DNA of 64,000 nt from Apoderus coryli (taxonomy: Eukaryota > Arthropoda > Insecta > Coleoptera > Attelabidae), in contig OU452210.1 in NCBI GenBank assembly GCA_911728435.2, forward strand, positions 9,982,001 through 10,046,000, in the 5' to 3' direction. Shown here one piece after another: positions 12,005-23,800 of this stretch. The translations under genes and the position numbers were made by a program. A model generated the notes under the pieces. It worked only from the letters and a program-made list of their open reading frames with translations, had not been told where the DNA came from and made no database searches. Within the stretch, counting starts at the first letter, position 1, and every line of letters starts with the position of its first letter.

Positions 12005-14367
12005 GTAAGTGATCAATAAAATAAAATATACAAAAAAACAAGATATATTATATTAGCATCAAATTATCTCGTTTTGATAAATTAAAATTTCATGTATACC
12101 TACGTCAAATGCATATCTCTTGTGCACTTGCAAATACAACGCAACCACTTAGGTATAATGAAAATATATTTTATGATTATAGGTCCATAAAATTTTATAA
12201 CTTTTTACGCTAATGACGCACTTAAAAAGGCTTTGAATGATCAAGATATCCCGATATGCAGTTGACTTTTTTATATGATCGGATGTCATAATAGAATTAT
12301 TTTTTATGATTTATTTTTTCATTTTGTTCAACTTGAATCTGAATTTACTGATTTACAAATTATTAATAATTCAATTTGTTGTAATGATTAACCTAAAGTT
12401 TCATGAATTTTCTTCACTCTTGAATAAGCCCAAATCAATGAACCTATCTATATTTCCCCAATACTTTGGATTGGATTAAAAAATAATTGAAAGATCTGTA
12501 ACGAGATTTATTTGCGTTGACATTACACCTGATATTTTCAACTTTGACAGGTGTAGCCCCTTTTTGGGACAGACTACATACAATGGATTGCAAGAAAAGT
12601 CTCCCGCCCGATTTATATTTTGCTTTGGCTCCTAATTATATTTTATTAAATTACTACTTTTTATTATTTTCAGAATTTTAACAAGTACAGTTCAACCAGC
12701 CCATTTCATCACAGCTATGGCGATGATAAGTATCGCATTCCTAATGCTGCCAAGTAAAACACCCTCAAGCATATCACCAATATGGACTCTGGTATATTTA
12801 GGATCATTTAGTGCTCATTTCGGTGCCCAGATTTGGATGACATTTATATCTGGGTTAGCGTTGTATTTCGCACTGCCAAGACACACATTTGGAGACGTTC
12901 AACAAGTGTTGTTTCCGAAATATTTTCTATTGAATTCAGCGCTTAGTCTGGTTACATTGGCGATATTTCTGAAAGTAAAGAATAATGAACTCAATACGTT
13001 GGAGATTGCCGTACAGGTAAATAACTGTTTAGTCACCTAGAACTGATGTGGTCCAAAGATTTATCTTGATTAGTTTGTAAATAATCCTGATGATTATTAA
13101 ACACACACTTATAAAAAAAATACCTATAAATTTTCCGATATACACGTGCCGATAATGATTAAAGTTGACTTGTTTCAACATTTCCAAAAGCCTTAGAGAT
13201 TACAATTTAATTGTCTAAATACTTTTTCAGGGATAAGTGGGTGCTAAAGCTAATTAACTTCAGCGCAAAGAACATTTTTATGATTTTAATTTGGACTAAG
13301 CTACTCTGCATTAAAAGATTATTTTGTAATACTTTTACTGTTAATTGATCTTAATTACATTACATTAATTTCTGATAATTTTGCAATAAATAGTAGCCAC
13401 TTTTAAGAAGTAAGAAATGCACGTCAAGTTTCTGGTTTTATCAATTTTCTTAATTAATTTACTTTGATATTATATAAATCATATTAAATAAAACACCCTG
13501 TATAGGCATTCTGTTCCATACAGATGCTGATACCTATAACTTCTTTATAGAGCTCTTCTTATACAGATTCATTTTCTCACTTACTTTCTCTCTTTTCTTG
13601 TAAGAAACACACATTAATCATTGGTTTAAAAGACCACAATTCTAATTTGCTGCTTTAATAACACTCGATTTTTTTTTATAATTATATTTAATAACTTTTG
13701 GCACCCAAATTGACCCGAAGTTTAATATTTATAAATGAAAATAATTTCGTGGCAAAGCGGACTAAAATGTTGGTTTTACCTACACAAGGAATCTTGTTTA
13801 ATTTAGCAGCGCCCCAGTCTAATTCAATAGAACCAGACCGAGGCAAGGGTCGACAGATACTGACGAATTCGTTTCGCTCTTGTTATGAGCTCGTCAGAGT
13901 ACCATAGTCGTTGCCCATCTACAAATATCGGCCTGCATTTAAGCACAATAGGATACACAACAGTAGACACATGTAAACACGTATCATCTACATGTACATA
14001 GTAATGCATATCCTTACCATGCAGAGGCCGAACAAACTCAATGTATAATATTTATGTTTTTTATTTGTTACAGGCCATCAGCATGTCGATATGTTTTATA
14101 GTTGAATTGATTATAAGACTATATTTGACACCTCCGCTATTGACGCTGGTCAACATCAAGACGAAAATCGAAAGAGCCGCTGGTATTGGAATGGAAATTG
14201 GAAAATTAGAGCCTGGAAATCTTCTAAATTGTCCACATTACTTGAAAATCCATAGAGCATTTCGTAAAGTGCATATGTCAATAGCTATAGGAAATGTTAT
14301 TACAATGGCATGTACAATGTTACATTTATATTATTTATCACAAAGATTTTGTGTTTTAGCATTATAA
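11748..14367 (+). CDS. TMEM205-family multi-pass membrane protein (3 exons, complete)
   Basis: Exons 11748-12004, 12674-13016 and 14074-14367 join in frame through GTAAGT/CAG and GTAAAT/CAG introns to give 297 aa. Family signature seen in exon 2: AQIWMTFISG (137-146), PRHTFG (154-159) and LFPKYF (165-170), the diagnostic block of TMEM205 (DUF4149). Hydrophobic segments lie at about 101-111, 121-136, 140-153, 170-185, 201-220 and 268-287. The roughly 100 residues before the conserved block are an extension relative to vertebrate TMEM205 (about 190 aa) and are charged and probably cytosolic. In mammals TMEM205 is an endosomal/plasma-membrane protein linked to cisplatin resistance; the insect role is unknown. 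The start ATG has A at -3. Intron 1 is 669 bp and intron 2 is 1057 bp. Identification is strong, function is not. Confidence 0.9.
12674..13016 (+). CDS. TMEM205-like, coding exon 2
   Basis: The acceptor is TTTTCAG|AATTTT. It encodes residues 86-200, including the PRHTFG and LFPKYF signature. The donor is CAG|GTAAATAA. Confidence 0.9.
13860..13897. repeat. Small hairpin (CTGACGA...TCGTCAG) in TMEM205-like intron 2
   Basis: Perfect 7-bp arms at 13860-13866 and 13891-13897 enclose TTCGTTTCGCTCTTG and adjoining bases. The block is more G+C-rich than the surrounding intron and looks like a fragment of a dispersed element. No other copy was found in this window. Confidence 0.35.
14074..14367 (+). 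CDS. TMEM205-like, coding exon 3
   Basis: The acceptor is TGTTACAG|GCC. It encodes residues 201-297 with two hydrophobic segments. The H-Y-L-K-I-H-R-A-F-R-K-V-H-M stretch corresponds to the conserved 'FxxxHGxSSLxN' region before the last membrane helix. Stop TAA is at 14365-14367. Confidence 0.88.
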   Translation, partial: AISMSICFIVELIIRLYLTPPLLTLVNIKTKIERAAGIGMEIGKLEPGNLLNCPHYLKIHRAFRKVHMSIAIGNVITMACTMLHLYYLSQRFCVLAL

Positions 14368-14625
14368 TTGTTATATTTAAATTATTTATTTATTTTTTTT
14401 ATCGAAATATTAGTTAGTAAGTTTATATTTAATTTAATATTTAAATTATATCAGTATTATTTAATGAATGGTTGAATGTATGGAGCGTGAGTACCTAGGA
14501 GTGTTTAGAATGTTTTAAATTATCAATGTTCCTTACTTGTATCAAAAGACATTAGAATCTAATGAACTGATTAATTATTAAAGAAATCTAAATTTCATAA
14601 GAAGTTATTTGCTCTTTTTTTTTCA

Positions 14626-14631
14626 AATAAA
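14626..14631 (+). terminator. Candidate polyadenylation signal, TMEM205-like
   Basis: AATAAA lies about 260 bp after the stop and is followed by T-rich sequence. It is the first canonical hexamer downstream in this orientation that I noticed. In such A+T-rich DNA it could be fortuitous. Confidence 0.4.
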
Positions 14632-15284
14632 TAGTTTCTAAACCTTTGTTCTCACCATCAATTACAATTACACCATGTGTCAACTGTCAACAACATTATG
14701 AGAACAAAGGTGAAATGGCATGAAACTAGCTCGCTAGATAGAGCAACAAGCTGTGTTGCCAATAATGTTGAGCAAAATAGTCCGCAAAATTCGAATTTAT
14801 GAAATTTTTCCATAGAATAGAATTGAGAGAATGCTGTTTTGTTGAATTGAGCTAATCGAAATCTGTTATGAGCATGCATGTTGAACACAATAACGAAGAT
14901 ATTAAATATTTTTGATTAAATATATCAACGTATACTTTTTAATAAAAAAAATCACTGAGCGAGAATATATAGTCTCTACATATCTTACCATTTTTTTAAT
15001 AAATAAAATTGTAATCAAGTAAAAATATAAGAACGTAGATTGGGGGAGTCTTATCTCTATAGTATTTAACCTCTTTGGTTTAAACAATAAATAAATGTAT
15101 GGTTATTTAATAAAGCATTAAAGTAACAACAATTTTTCTCATCAGACACTTTAATTTCTTGATAGAGCTGTAGTTTACTATATTCAAAACAATTTTTGAG
15201 GCAAACATCAAAATACTGTTTTTTCTGTTGCATAACTATATAATAATAGGGATGTGCACATTTTTATATTAAAAATGGTACTGT

Positions 15285-15462
15285 CATTGTGTTTATTATA
15301 ATGTAGTGTGTCAGCGCTTGGTTAGTACCATCATCTAACAACAGACGGCGTTATCAACTTCAGTCGTTCATTAATAAATTTCTCGTATATGATACCACCA
15401 TCTGTTGTTAGTTGACAGATACTAACCAAGCGCTGACACACTATATTATAATAAACACAATG
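15285..15462. mobile_element. 178-bp MITE with ~60-bp terminal inverted repeats and target duplication
   Basis: The left arm starts CATTGTGTTTATTATAAT and continues to about 15350. The right arm is its reverse complement, ending ...AACACAATG at 15462, with a few mismatches (for example GTAG/ATAG). GTACTGT flanks it on both sides (15278-15284 and 15463-15469); if one terminal base is conceded, the duplication is the 8-bp GGTACTGT. Length and an 8-bp duplication would suit a non-autonomous hAT MITE. It lacks coding capacity and lies between the TMEM205-like gene and onecut. Confidence 0.8.
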
Positions 15463-15962
15463 GTACTGTTTTCCGTTTTATTTCTTGCACGACGGGCAAC
15501 GCAACAAACATGCTGTGATATGAACATCATTAGGGTTATTCTTTCGTACTGAACTAAGTGAACAATCTGAAAATTGTCAGTTCATTCACGATTCTGCGTA
15601 TTCTTTCGACATGGGTCACTTCTACCAAACTGATTAAAATTCCTACCCCCCTTGCCGCTTACTGATCAACCTCTGGGTACCGGTTAGTTCGTTCAGTTAA
15701 CAGTTAACCTCTAAAAGTATTCAATATTGAGAGATAATAATTGGCATATGATTTCGAATCAAACCAATAAATTGTAAAAGTTTAAAACATGGATAATAAT
15801 ATCATGGAAGAAATAATTTTCCAGTTTTCAGAGCAGATTTGGTTGTTTTCACAAGTTTTCGAGGTTAAGTGAAAGACAATCACAAAAAAGATGATCTTTC
15901 GGTTTCGCCAAATATTCAGTTCAGTATAATCACATTCACTTGTATTGAGTTTTTGTCAGTAT

Positions 15963-16020
15963 CGCCATCTGTTCCTCTTAGTAGAGAAGTAGAACTTGAA
16001 GCATTCATAAACAGATGGCG
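15963..16020. repeat. 58-bp hairpin with CGCCATCTGTT arms
   Basis: A perfect 11-bp inverted repeat: CGCCATCTGTT at 15963-15973 and AACAGATGGCG at 16010-16020. A diverged form of the same word (AACAGACGGCG) is in the left arm of the MITE 600 bp upstream, so both may derive from one family. Confidence 0.5.
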
Positions 16021-18199
16021 CTACAACAGGTGTTTTGAATACGAACTAAATAATTGATTTCAAACTAGCGCTACTTTTTGAAAAAGATAACTAAGACGTC
16101 GAATTTACAGGTTTCTATTATTTGCTTATGGAACTTCAAACGGTCTCAAAGGGCGCACAGTGCTGTATGTTAAATTTTTGAAGTTAGGTCATAATATGTA
16201 ACTTAATTACAGGTTTCTGTTCTGTATTGAAGTTTAGAAAGTTTATAAGATATCTTCGATGACCAAATTTTGTTATATCACAATATCACTAATCTGTGTT
16301 ATATTTTAATAGGTACACTTAAGTGGGAAACAGAGAATTGTTTAAGTTTTGAAGGCTTTATTTATTTTAAAAATATCACCCTAGGGAAAGGAAGACTCTT
16401 ATGGATAGTACCTACCAAAGATTAATGTACACATTAATCTTTGCCATTAGTAACATGTCAATGACCCGATTTGTTTTGTTAGTTGCCCAAACCAAGAGAG
16501 AAGTTTCAAATCAAATGTTGACGCTTCAAAGTGCAAGTTCGTTACAAATTTTCAGATTTTTAGATTCGCGGATTTACCTGTCACAAACAACTGTAGGTTT
16601 GTAGGTATATTGTTTCTTATTTTACTCATTTTACCACCCATATGTTAAAAGATATTGAATAATGGTTGCGCACGTGGTAATATAAGTTTATTTACTACAA
16701 TAATACTATACTTACCACCTTTTGTTTTGTTTGTATTGATAGGTACGTCCCTAGCTATATCGCTCATTTCGGAAATGCTTGTTGGTGTCACTAAACCATT
16801 GTCCCCTCGAAAATTCACCAGGTGCAATGAAACACATGTACCTAATCAAGCCAGCATATTTAGTTACAGCCTTTAATTAAAAAAGTAGGTACGTACTTAC
16901 TAACGATTCATAAAACAGATGTTCAAAGCTCGTATGAGGTACCTAGGGATCTATACCTACCTATCTCAAATGAAAACAATTTTTATATTAAAATAAAACT
17001 AAATTACGTACCTACTTTAGCTCGTGAAGTTCTCAAAGTATTCCATATGAATGCTTATAGTAGAATAGTGCAAATAGATTATTTATTTTTCGTTTATTAG
17101 ATAAGTATTGATTTTAATTTACAAAATAAAGTTTTAAAACATAAAATGAACGTTCAGTGGATCTCATATGTACTATTTCACCAAAATTGTATTTGATAGA
17201 ATTGTAGTCCATTCTCGCAGTGAAAGTTTAACTTCACCTGTCTAGAAAATTTATTAAAATATCTTTAATAGGGCCAATTAAATGAATTTTTATCATGAGC
17301 CGAAGAAATTTTGCATTTCCACGTAAGCAATATGCGTCTATTTCAATAGGCTTTCGCCTGAAAATTAGTTATATCAAAGATTAATTGTGTACATTAAACT
17401 TTGGTTGCATGAAGGCGATATGTAGATTCTACTTGAAGACTTTTAAAATCTCTATTTGAACGAAAAATATGGTGAATTTTTCAAAATTTCAAACAGAATT
17501 TGATTTGATGTTGTGATAAAAATTAAAATAGCTTTCTGGTACAAGAAAACCATAAACGTAATCAGTATAAATGAGCGTTTGAGAAATAATATTGCAATTA
17601 GGAATACCTACTGACAATTATCATTATATAATTTATAAAATTTATCGATGATGGCCATGTACATGGCCGAAACATGTCTATAATATAAATAGTCCTAACT
17701 ATCAATGGTATTTAATATGCAAATTTAATTAAATTGAGCCTATTTCAGATATTTAAATATTTGAAATACGATGAAAATTGTATTATTTCGATAAATTTTA
17801 AAATTTGTATTATAAACTTTAAGTTATAATTCTAATTATGCAAATTTTTGTCGTGCCACTGAATATTTAAAGAGCGAAAAACGATGGCGCTTTGGCATGG
17901 ATGTAAAAAAACCCTTGTTGGAAGGAAGTACAGCAGCGCAGCACGAGGATTGAATACAGCATTGCCAAAATGTACACAGGGAAAGAACACATTCGAATAA
18001 TTGTGTTTACAATATTTAAATTTGAGAAAAATTATTTCCCTTATCATACTTGTAGTAGACCATTTTATTAACATATTTAGATTTCATAATGGTAATTTAT
18101 GTTATGTTTATTTTAGGAATACTATTTTATATTGCTTTAGTCATTTGTTAATAACACATTAGTACTTAGTTTTTTTTTTATTAAAAAATATTTTATAAT
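16021..18199. other. Spacer between TMEM205-like and onecut
   Basis: No exon was recognised. The overlapping open frames on both strands at 16645-16876 lack family similarity. A perfect GGCCATG-TA-CATGGCC stem followed by GAAAC at 17653-17673 is described in the findings. Confidence 0.45.
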
Positions 18200-18339
18200 G
18201 GCGAAACTACAGCTTTTAAAAAACAATTCGTTGGTGTTATTTATTATATGGTGCTTGAACGAAATATTTATCGAAATTTTGATCAATTTTCTGGTTTTGC
18301 TCTATTTTTTTTTTCAAAATCTTAGCTGTAGTTTCGCCT
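18200..18339. repeat. 140-bp foldback (GGCGAAACTACAGCT arms)
   Basis: GGCGAAACTACAGCT at 18200-18214 is the exact reverse complement of the terminal AGCTGTAGTTTCGCC at 18325-18339, with further weaker A/T pairing inside. The size and A+T-rich loop suggest a MITE. No convincing target duplication is seen. Confidence 0.5.
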
Positions 18340-19009
18340 TTTTTCAATAAAAAAAGTACCTACGTGAAAACATACAAATGCTATTTAACATTATTATAAA
18401 TAAAATAAATATTTATTGTAATCGAAAACAAGCGCGAAAATGTTGTCATTTTCTACAACTGAATTAATTCAATAATTTAAAGTGGATAAATATAATAATA
18501 ATAATAATTTTATTTGCAGTTCAATATAAGATACATATTCTATATTTTATAAATATTTAAAAAAAAAAGAACTACAAAATGGGATGAATGGCAGTATAAA
18601 AACTGATTAGCCCAAACTAAAATAACATCTATTCAAAGTACAGTAAAAGTGAAAAATATAACAAACAAAAAAAAATCATATTCTGAAGCTCACAAAATTG
18701 AACTCAAAAGTCTGAAAAATTACTCTATAACATAAAAAAATATCAGGTCAAAGTGGATTCAATAAATAAGCGTCCACGATTTTTTTTCTTAGAGAAATAA
18801 ACATTGAACTTTTTTAAGTAATCACGCTATTATAGATTTTGTAAATTTGGGGGTGAAAGATGATTTCTGAACCAAATATTTATATATATAAAATTGAATA
18901 AAAATTAAATAAGTAGATAGAAGTAAATTTTTGAAACATAAAATATTCAAAGTATACGTGTATGTTTTCTGGTAAGATCTCCCATGTAAGAGAGAGAACT
19001 AGTCAATGT

Positions 19010-19469
19010 GGCAACATAGGCAGAAGGACGAGGGTACAGGAGGGACGCACGCACTGAACCACCTGGCGTCGCGCGCTCCCCATTCAATCCTGTATCGACC
19101 GGCTGGCAAGTTACAATTTCACCAAGGATATCTACATCTACTATTTACTAATCGAATTCAAGTCTAATAATAAGTCGGGTGGTTCGGGGTTCAGGGGTTC
19201 CCAATCGAAGTGAGCATGCGAATCGGTAACATATCGCACGTTGGAACCAAATATTATAATCAAAGTGAAAAATGAACATTTATTGTGTTGTCAACATTTT
19301 ATTCGCAAATGAAGAAGACATGGAATCGTTTTGTTTTGGTTTGCAAAAACATCGCGCATAGATTCGGTTGTGAATTTAAATTTCGGAACAGTGAAGTGTT
19401 TGTGTTGTCAGTGTGTGAGTTTTTAGTGGTGGATGATAGTGGACGTTATGTACGTCCCATAAAATACGA
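19010..19469 (+). promoter_or_regulatory. onecut promoter/5' leader with two upstream ORFs
   Basis: After kilobases of A/T-rich DNA the sequence becomes G+C-richer at 19010-19090 and stays mixed up to the coding region, as expected for a promoter and first-exon leader. No TATA box is obvious. Two upstream ATGs exist. One is at 19272 (29 codons, stop at 19359-19361). The other is at 19309; its frame ends at 19525-19527, past the first onecut ATG (19470) and overlapping the Met at 19527. An in-frame TAG at 19437-19439 closes the onecut frame upstream, so no coding exon is missing within this exon. Confidence 0.5.
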
Positions 19470-20826
19470 ATGGTCAGCGGCGTCCAAGTCGCAACAATTA
19501 ATCGGCGACCTATCGAATATGACATGATGGATAATATTGGTAAGATGATTGAACAACAGACACTGGCTGAACAAGCGGTCGATTCTCCTGATAACAATGC
19601 GCATGCGCATGCAGTAATAACTGGTGGCATGGAGACGCGCGTTGTGACGACGATGAGGGTGCTGCCACGCGCCGTTGTGGAGCGTCGTGTTGTTAAACAG
19701 GAAGAAACGGATGACCATCTATCTGTTATTGTGCAACCCCAAGAGGAGTCTAGAGACTCCGAACTCCTTAGTCCAACAAAATTATCACCGAGTTCGGTCA
19801 GTGTGGCTAATATGATTGATACCAATGACTACCGCAACTTAAATCCCGAACCCACTTATCAAACACTCACATCAGTCAACGGAAGAATGTCTCCACCAGG
19901 ATACAGTCCCAGTTCTTCTTATGCCACACTGACCCCTCTGCAACCATTACCACCAATTTCTACAATGTCTGATAAATTTTCTTATGGCCACGCTGGAAAT
20001 GTGACGGGCTCTTTTACTGTTATGCAGAACAATAGCATAGGAAATATAAACATTGGACTCAATTCTAGTGCGCCTTATACAATGAACAATATCGAAATGA
20101 CACCACCACATAATTACTCATCCCCTGGAATGGGAATGCAACAGCAACCCAGTCCAATAAGTCCCCAAAGTGCTTATAGCCAAAACGGACTATCTTCACC
20201 ACAAAAAAGTATATCACCCCCAAGTTATGATTCACCCTACGGTGCAACACAACGGGAAATAGTGACACGAACATTACATAGCCCACAGTTAAGTCCGCCT
20301 GAATCGGGTTCGCTGAATTCACCTGAGGGTACTTTAGTGACTAGTTTTAGTGGTACAACTTTAAACGGACTGGGTCTCCAGAATCATCCACCTACATTAG
20401 TGCAAATCGCGGCCCCTCAACAGCAAAGAGACTGTTCACCCTCTCCGCCAGTAGTTACTTTACAGGCAACTCCAGGCAATCAACATCAAAATCACCAGCA
20501 GCAGAATCAACAAGGAAACATGCAGCAAATAACGGTTAAAAACGGTAGTCCAGGCTCTCTCAGTGTACCGTCAATAACCGCTGATATAGAAGAAATTAAC
20601 ACTAAGGAACTAGCGCAAAGGATAAGCGCTGAGTTAAAGAGATACAGCATTCCACAAGCAATATTTGCCCAAAGGGTATTGTGTCGATCACAAGGTACAC
20701 TCTCAGATCTACTTAGGAATCCGAAACCTTGGTCGAAACTCAAATCTGGCAGAGAAACATTTCGAAGGATGTGGAAATGGTTGCAGGAACCTGAATTCCA
20801 AAGGATGTCTGCTCTTAGGCTTGCAG
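19470..20826 (+). CDS. onecut: onecut coding exon 1 (N-terminal region and CUT domain)
   Basis: Encodes residues 1-452 plus one base. The donor is CTTGCAG|GTTTGT, immediately after the ALRLA that ends the CUT domain. Reading past the donor adds about 30 meaningless residues and then a stop. Confidence 0.95.
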
Positions 20827-23800
20827 GTTTGTATTTATTAATTTATTATCAAAACATAATAATAATTATAACTCGTCGCACTAACCTACGGGACTCTAAC
20901 CACGTCAAATGGTCTCAACCGTGACATCTCAGATATTTATAATTTATGAGGACTTATCATAGAGAGATAAAGTCTAAAATTATCTTGACTTTTATTATTA
21001 TTATTATTATTATTATAGTGAGTTTTAAAAATTCATAAAATACAAATAGGGAGCTAAAATTCCCGCAAAGTTCTTCAGCTTTTATGGGCTTTCATTTGAT
21101 ATACAAGTGTCTATAGACAAAGACTCTAATTATTTATTATTACTATTTGTGAAAATTTAATTTTTTTCTAATTTAAATTTTCACAATATCAAAATACACC
21201 AGTTTCGATTTTCCTAACTAGACTAGTTATCTAATAAAATTTACAAGAAAATCCTCAGGTCATAAAAATTCAAAATCGATAAGTATCTAAAACATATAGT
21301 TTTTGAGAAGATCAGTGTTGTTTTATTTTGAGATTTGAATTGTTTTAGTTTTAATTAAAAAAATAATCATTCTAGGGATGAAATGAAAATCAATCTCCAC
21401 AATAAATTAAATTAATTAAGTCAATAATTGACGAAGTAAAACTTTCTACTTACTATATACTCCATATTTTTTGTTGTTTCTCTAAATTTAAATTAATAAT
21501 TTTAGGCTTCAAAAATTAATTGACCCCTAAATTTTATAGAAGTTTTCCTGATGATGTCCAACATATTTTAACCACTGCATTTATTATAATTAATTTTGTG
21601 GGTATTGACTTTAATTTCATCCCTTAAATGAATATACTAAATATGGACTAGATTATATTTAGTTCATAGACCCGTGTGCTATGTTTCAATTCACGTGTAC
21701 TTTTTTTGAGTACCAAGTTATAATTACAATTTTAAAATCAAGGTTCAAATGTTGATGTAACAATTAACTTTAAATTAAATTTTTCAATCATATGGATTTA
21801 GTGGGACCTTGTCACTGCTACGACACTGTATAGCTAAAATAGACAAATAAATTCATATTTTTTATCGATATTAATTCTGAGATATTTGAAAATAATGGCA
21901 CTAAAACTAATAATAAATAATACCGAAACTGCAAATTTTGCTTTTGAATGTTGATAAATAATTTTATCTAGGTAGCTTCCGACTAACTAATAAAATTATT
22001 ATGCATATAATATGTAATAGTATTAGGCACGTTATTATTTTGTATTTTTACGACACCCTATCTTTCATGAAACCTTTTCGGGGCATATCCCCTACGGAAC
22101 AACAAAAGGGGTAGTTTCGTTAAAAAAAAAAAACTTTGTACAATAGTCACTTCTGTTAAACACGTTTTATATTGTACCCAGTGGCACAGAAAACTAGATA
22201 CATCTACTTCAAAAAATTGTGTGTAATCTAGACCTCATAACATAAGCCATAAAAATGTTAAGAATTTGAAGCTATTTTCAAGTTGCCACAACTGGGAAAG
22301 CTTGGTCTGCTTCATTAGATTAGATTATATTTGGATTCCGCATTTTTCTGTAAAACTCATATATATTTTAGAAAGTCTTTTTTGTTTAAAATTAAAATTA
22401 CCTCATCGTACGAGTGCCAGAAACGGCATCTAAAAAAGTTTTAAATAGTTATATTAAGTGTAACTTATAAATTATATAAAGTATTCATAAGCAAACAAAA
22501 CATTTTAAAGACTATAATTAAAAAAATACAGTTTTTATGCTAAAATAGATACGATACGAATCCAATTGTCTTTAAAATTTTAATAACAATTTTGATAAAC
22601 AATAAGAAACTAAAAAATTAATTTGAATTTCGTATTTAATGTCCATTATATGTTCGTTTATTTTTCTACCTACCTACCAAACAAAACGTATTAAATATTA
22701 ACCCCCAGCCTTCCTCGAAGGACACGTAAGTACCTATACAAATTTAAGGATAATTTGTTTAGGTAAATTTGCTTCGACCAGTATTGTCGTAAATTTTGTT
22801 TATTATAGTTGAGAAAAATCTATACTATTGACATTTTGCCCACCCATAGGTAAATTTTTCTGTACAACTATAGTTTTACAACTTAGGGCCAGGTAAAGCT
22901 TTTGCAAAATGTCATAAATATTTCGGTATAACATAAGGTTTATCTAGGTAGGTAGTAAAAAAATGTTTAAGTCGAATTTCCAATATATTTTTATTGATTG
23001 CTTTTCTGTTAAATACGCCACAATTTTTAAGAATTCAAATTTGAGGGTAAATTGTCCTTCAGTTTGTTAATACAAAAATATTAATCCTCGGGACTGGCCA
23101 ACGAACTAAGTCTTAGGTATGTAGGTACTTTAGGGCTTTTAGAAACAGCAACGTATTTAAAAATTTTAGAAAAAAGAAGTATGAAAAATATTTCACACAA
23201 TTTGTCTGCTTCATGCCTTCTTTTACATTTTGATCAATGTATTCTAAACCAAATAATTTTAAGTTCAAAGGTAAAATAGCTACGTATGCCTAATTGAACT
23301 GCTCTAAAATAATGTTTGTTTTTAAAGGAGCGATTTCAGGAATTTCTTCAGAATAGGAGGCAAAATGGAATTTACTTTTTAGCAAAAATAATATATATTT
23401 CCTCCTTTAAAGTTAGCCAAAAACTAACAATTCGTTAAAAAGTTGCAGACAGAATGCGTTTATTTAAATCAACTCGAATAAAAGTCAATTAACTACACCA
23501 AATTTCATTAAAGGCAAGGGCTTTTAACCAAAACTTATTTTGCTGAAAAAAATGATTTGATTACAATAATTATAAATATTTCCAAAATTCCAGGTTTAAA
23601 TATTATTAACATTTTCGAAATAGACCTTAAAATATCCTTAGAAATAATAATATCCTGTTCAATAAAATGGTATACAAACTAAATTAAATTAATTGGCTTT
23701 AATTGCAAGGGGCGCGTTCAACGTAGTATCGGTAGGCATGAAGAAAAGGGCAGAAAACTTAATTTCAATGTAGTTTTCCATACCCTTAATGTACTTGTTT

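Noticed and set aside
19376..19825. 149-codon open frame on the minus strand
   Set aside because: It is the antisense shadow of the onecut first coding exon and has Ser/Thr-rich translation without a family match.
20065..20743. Two minus-strand open frames (85 and 78 codons)
   Set aside because: Antisense to the onecut coding exon, whose + strand frame is strongly supported by the CUT domain.
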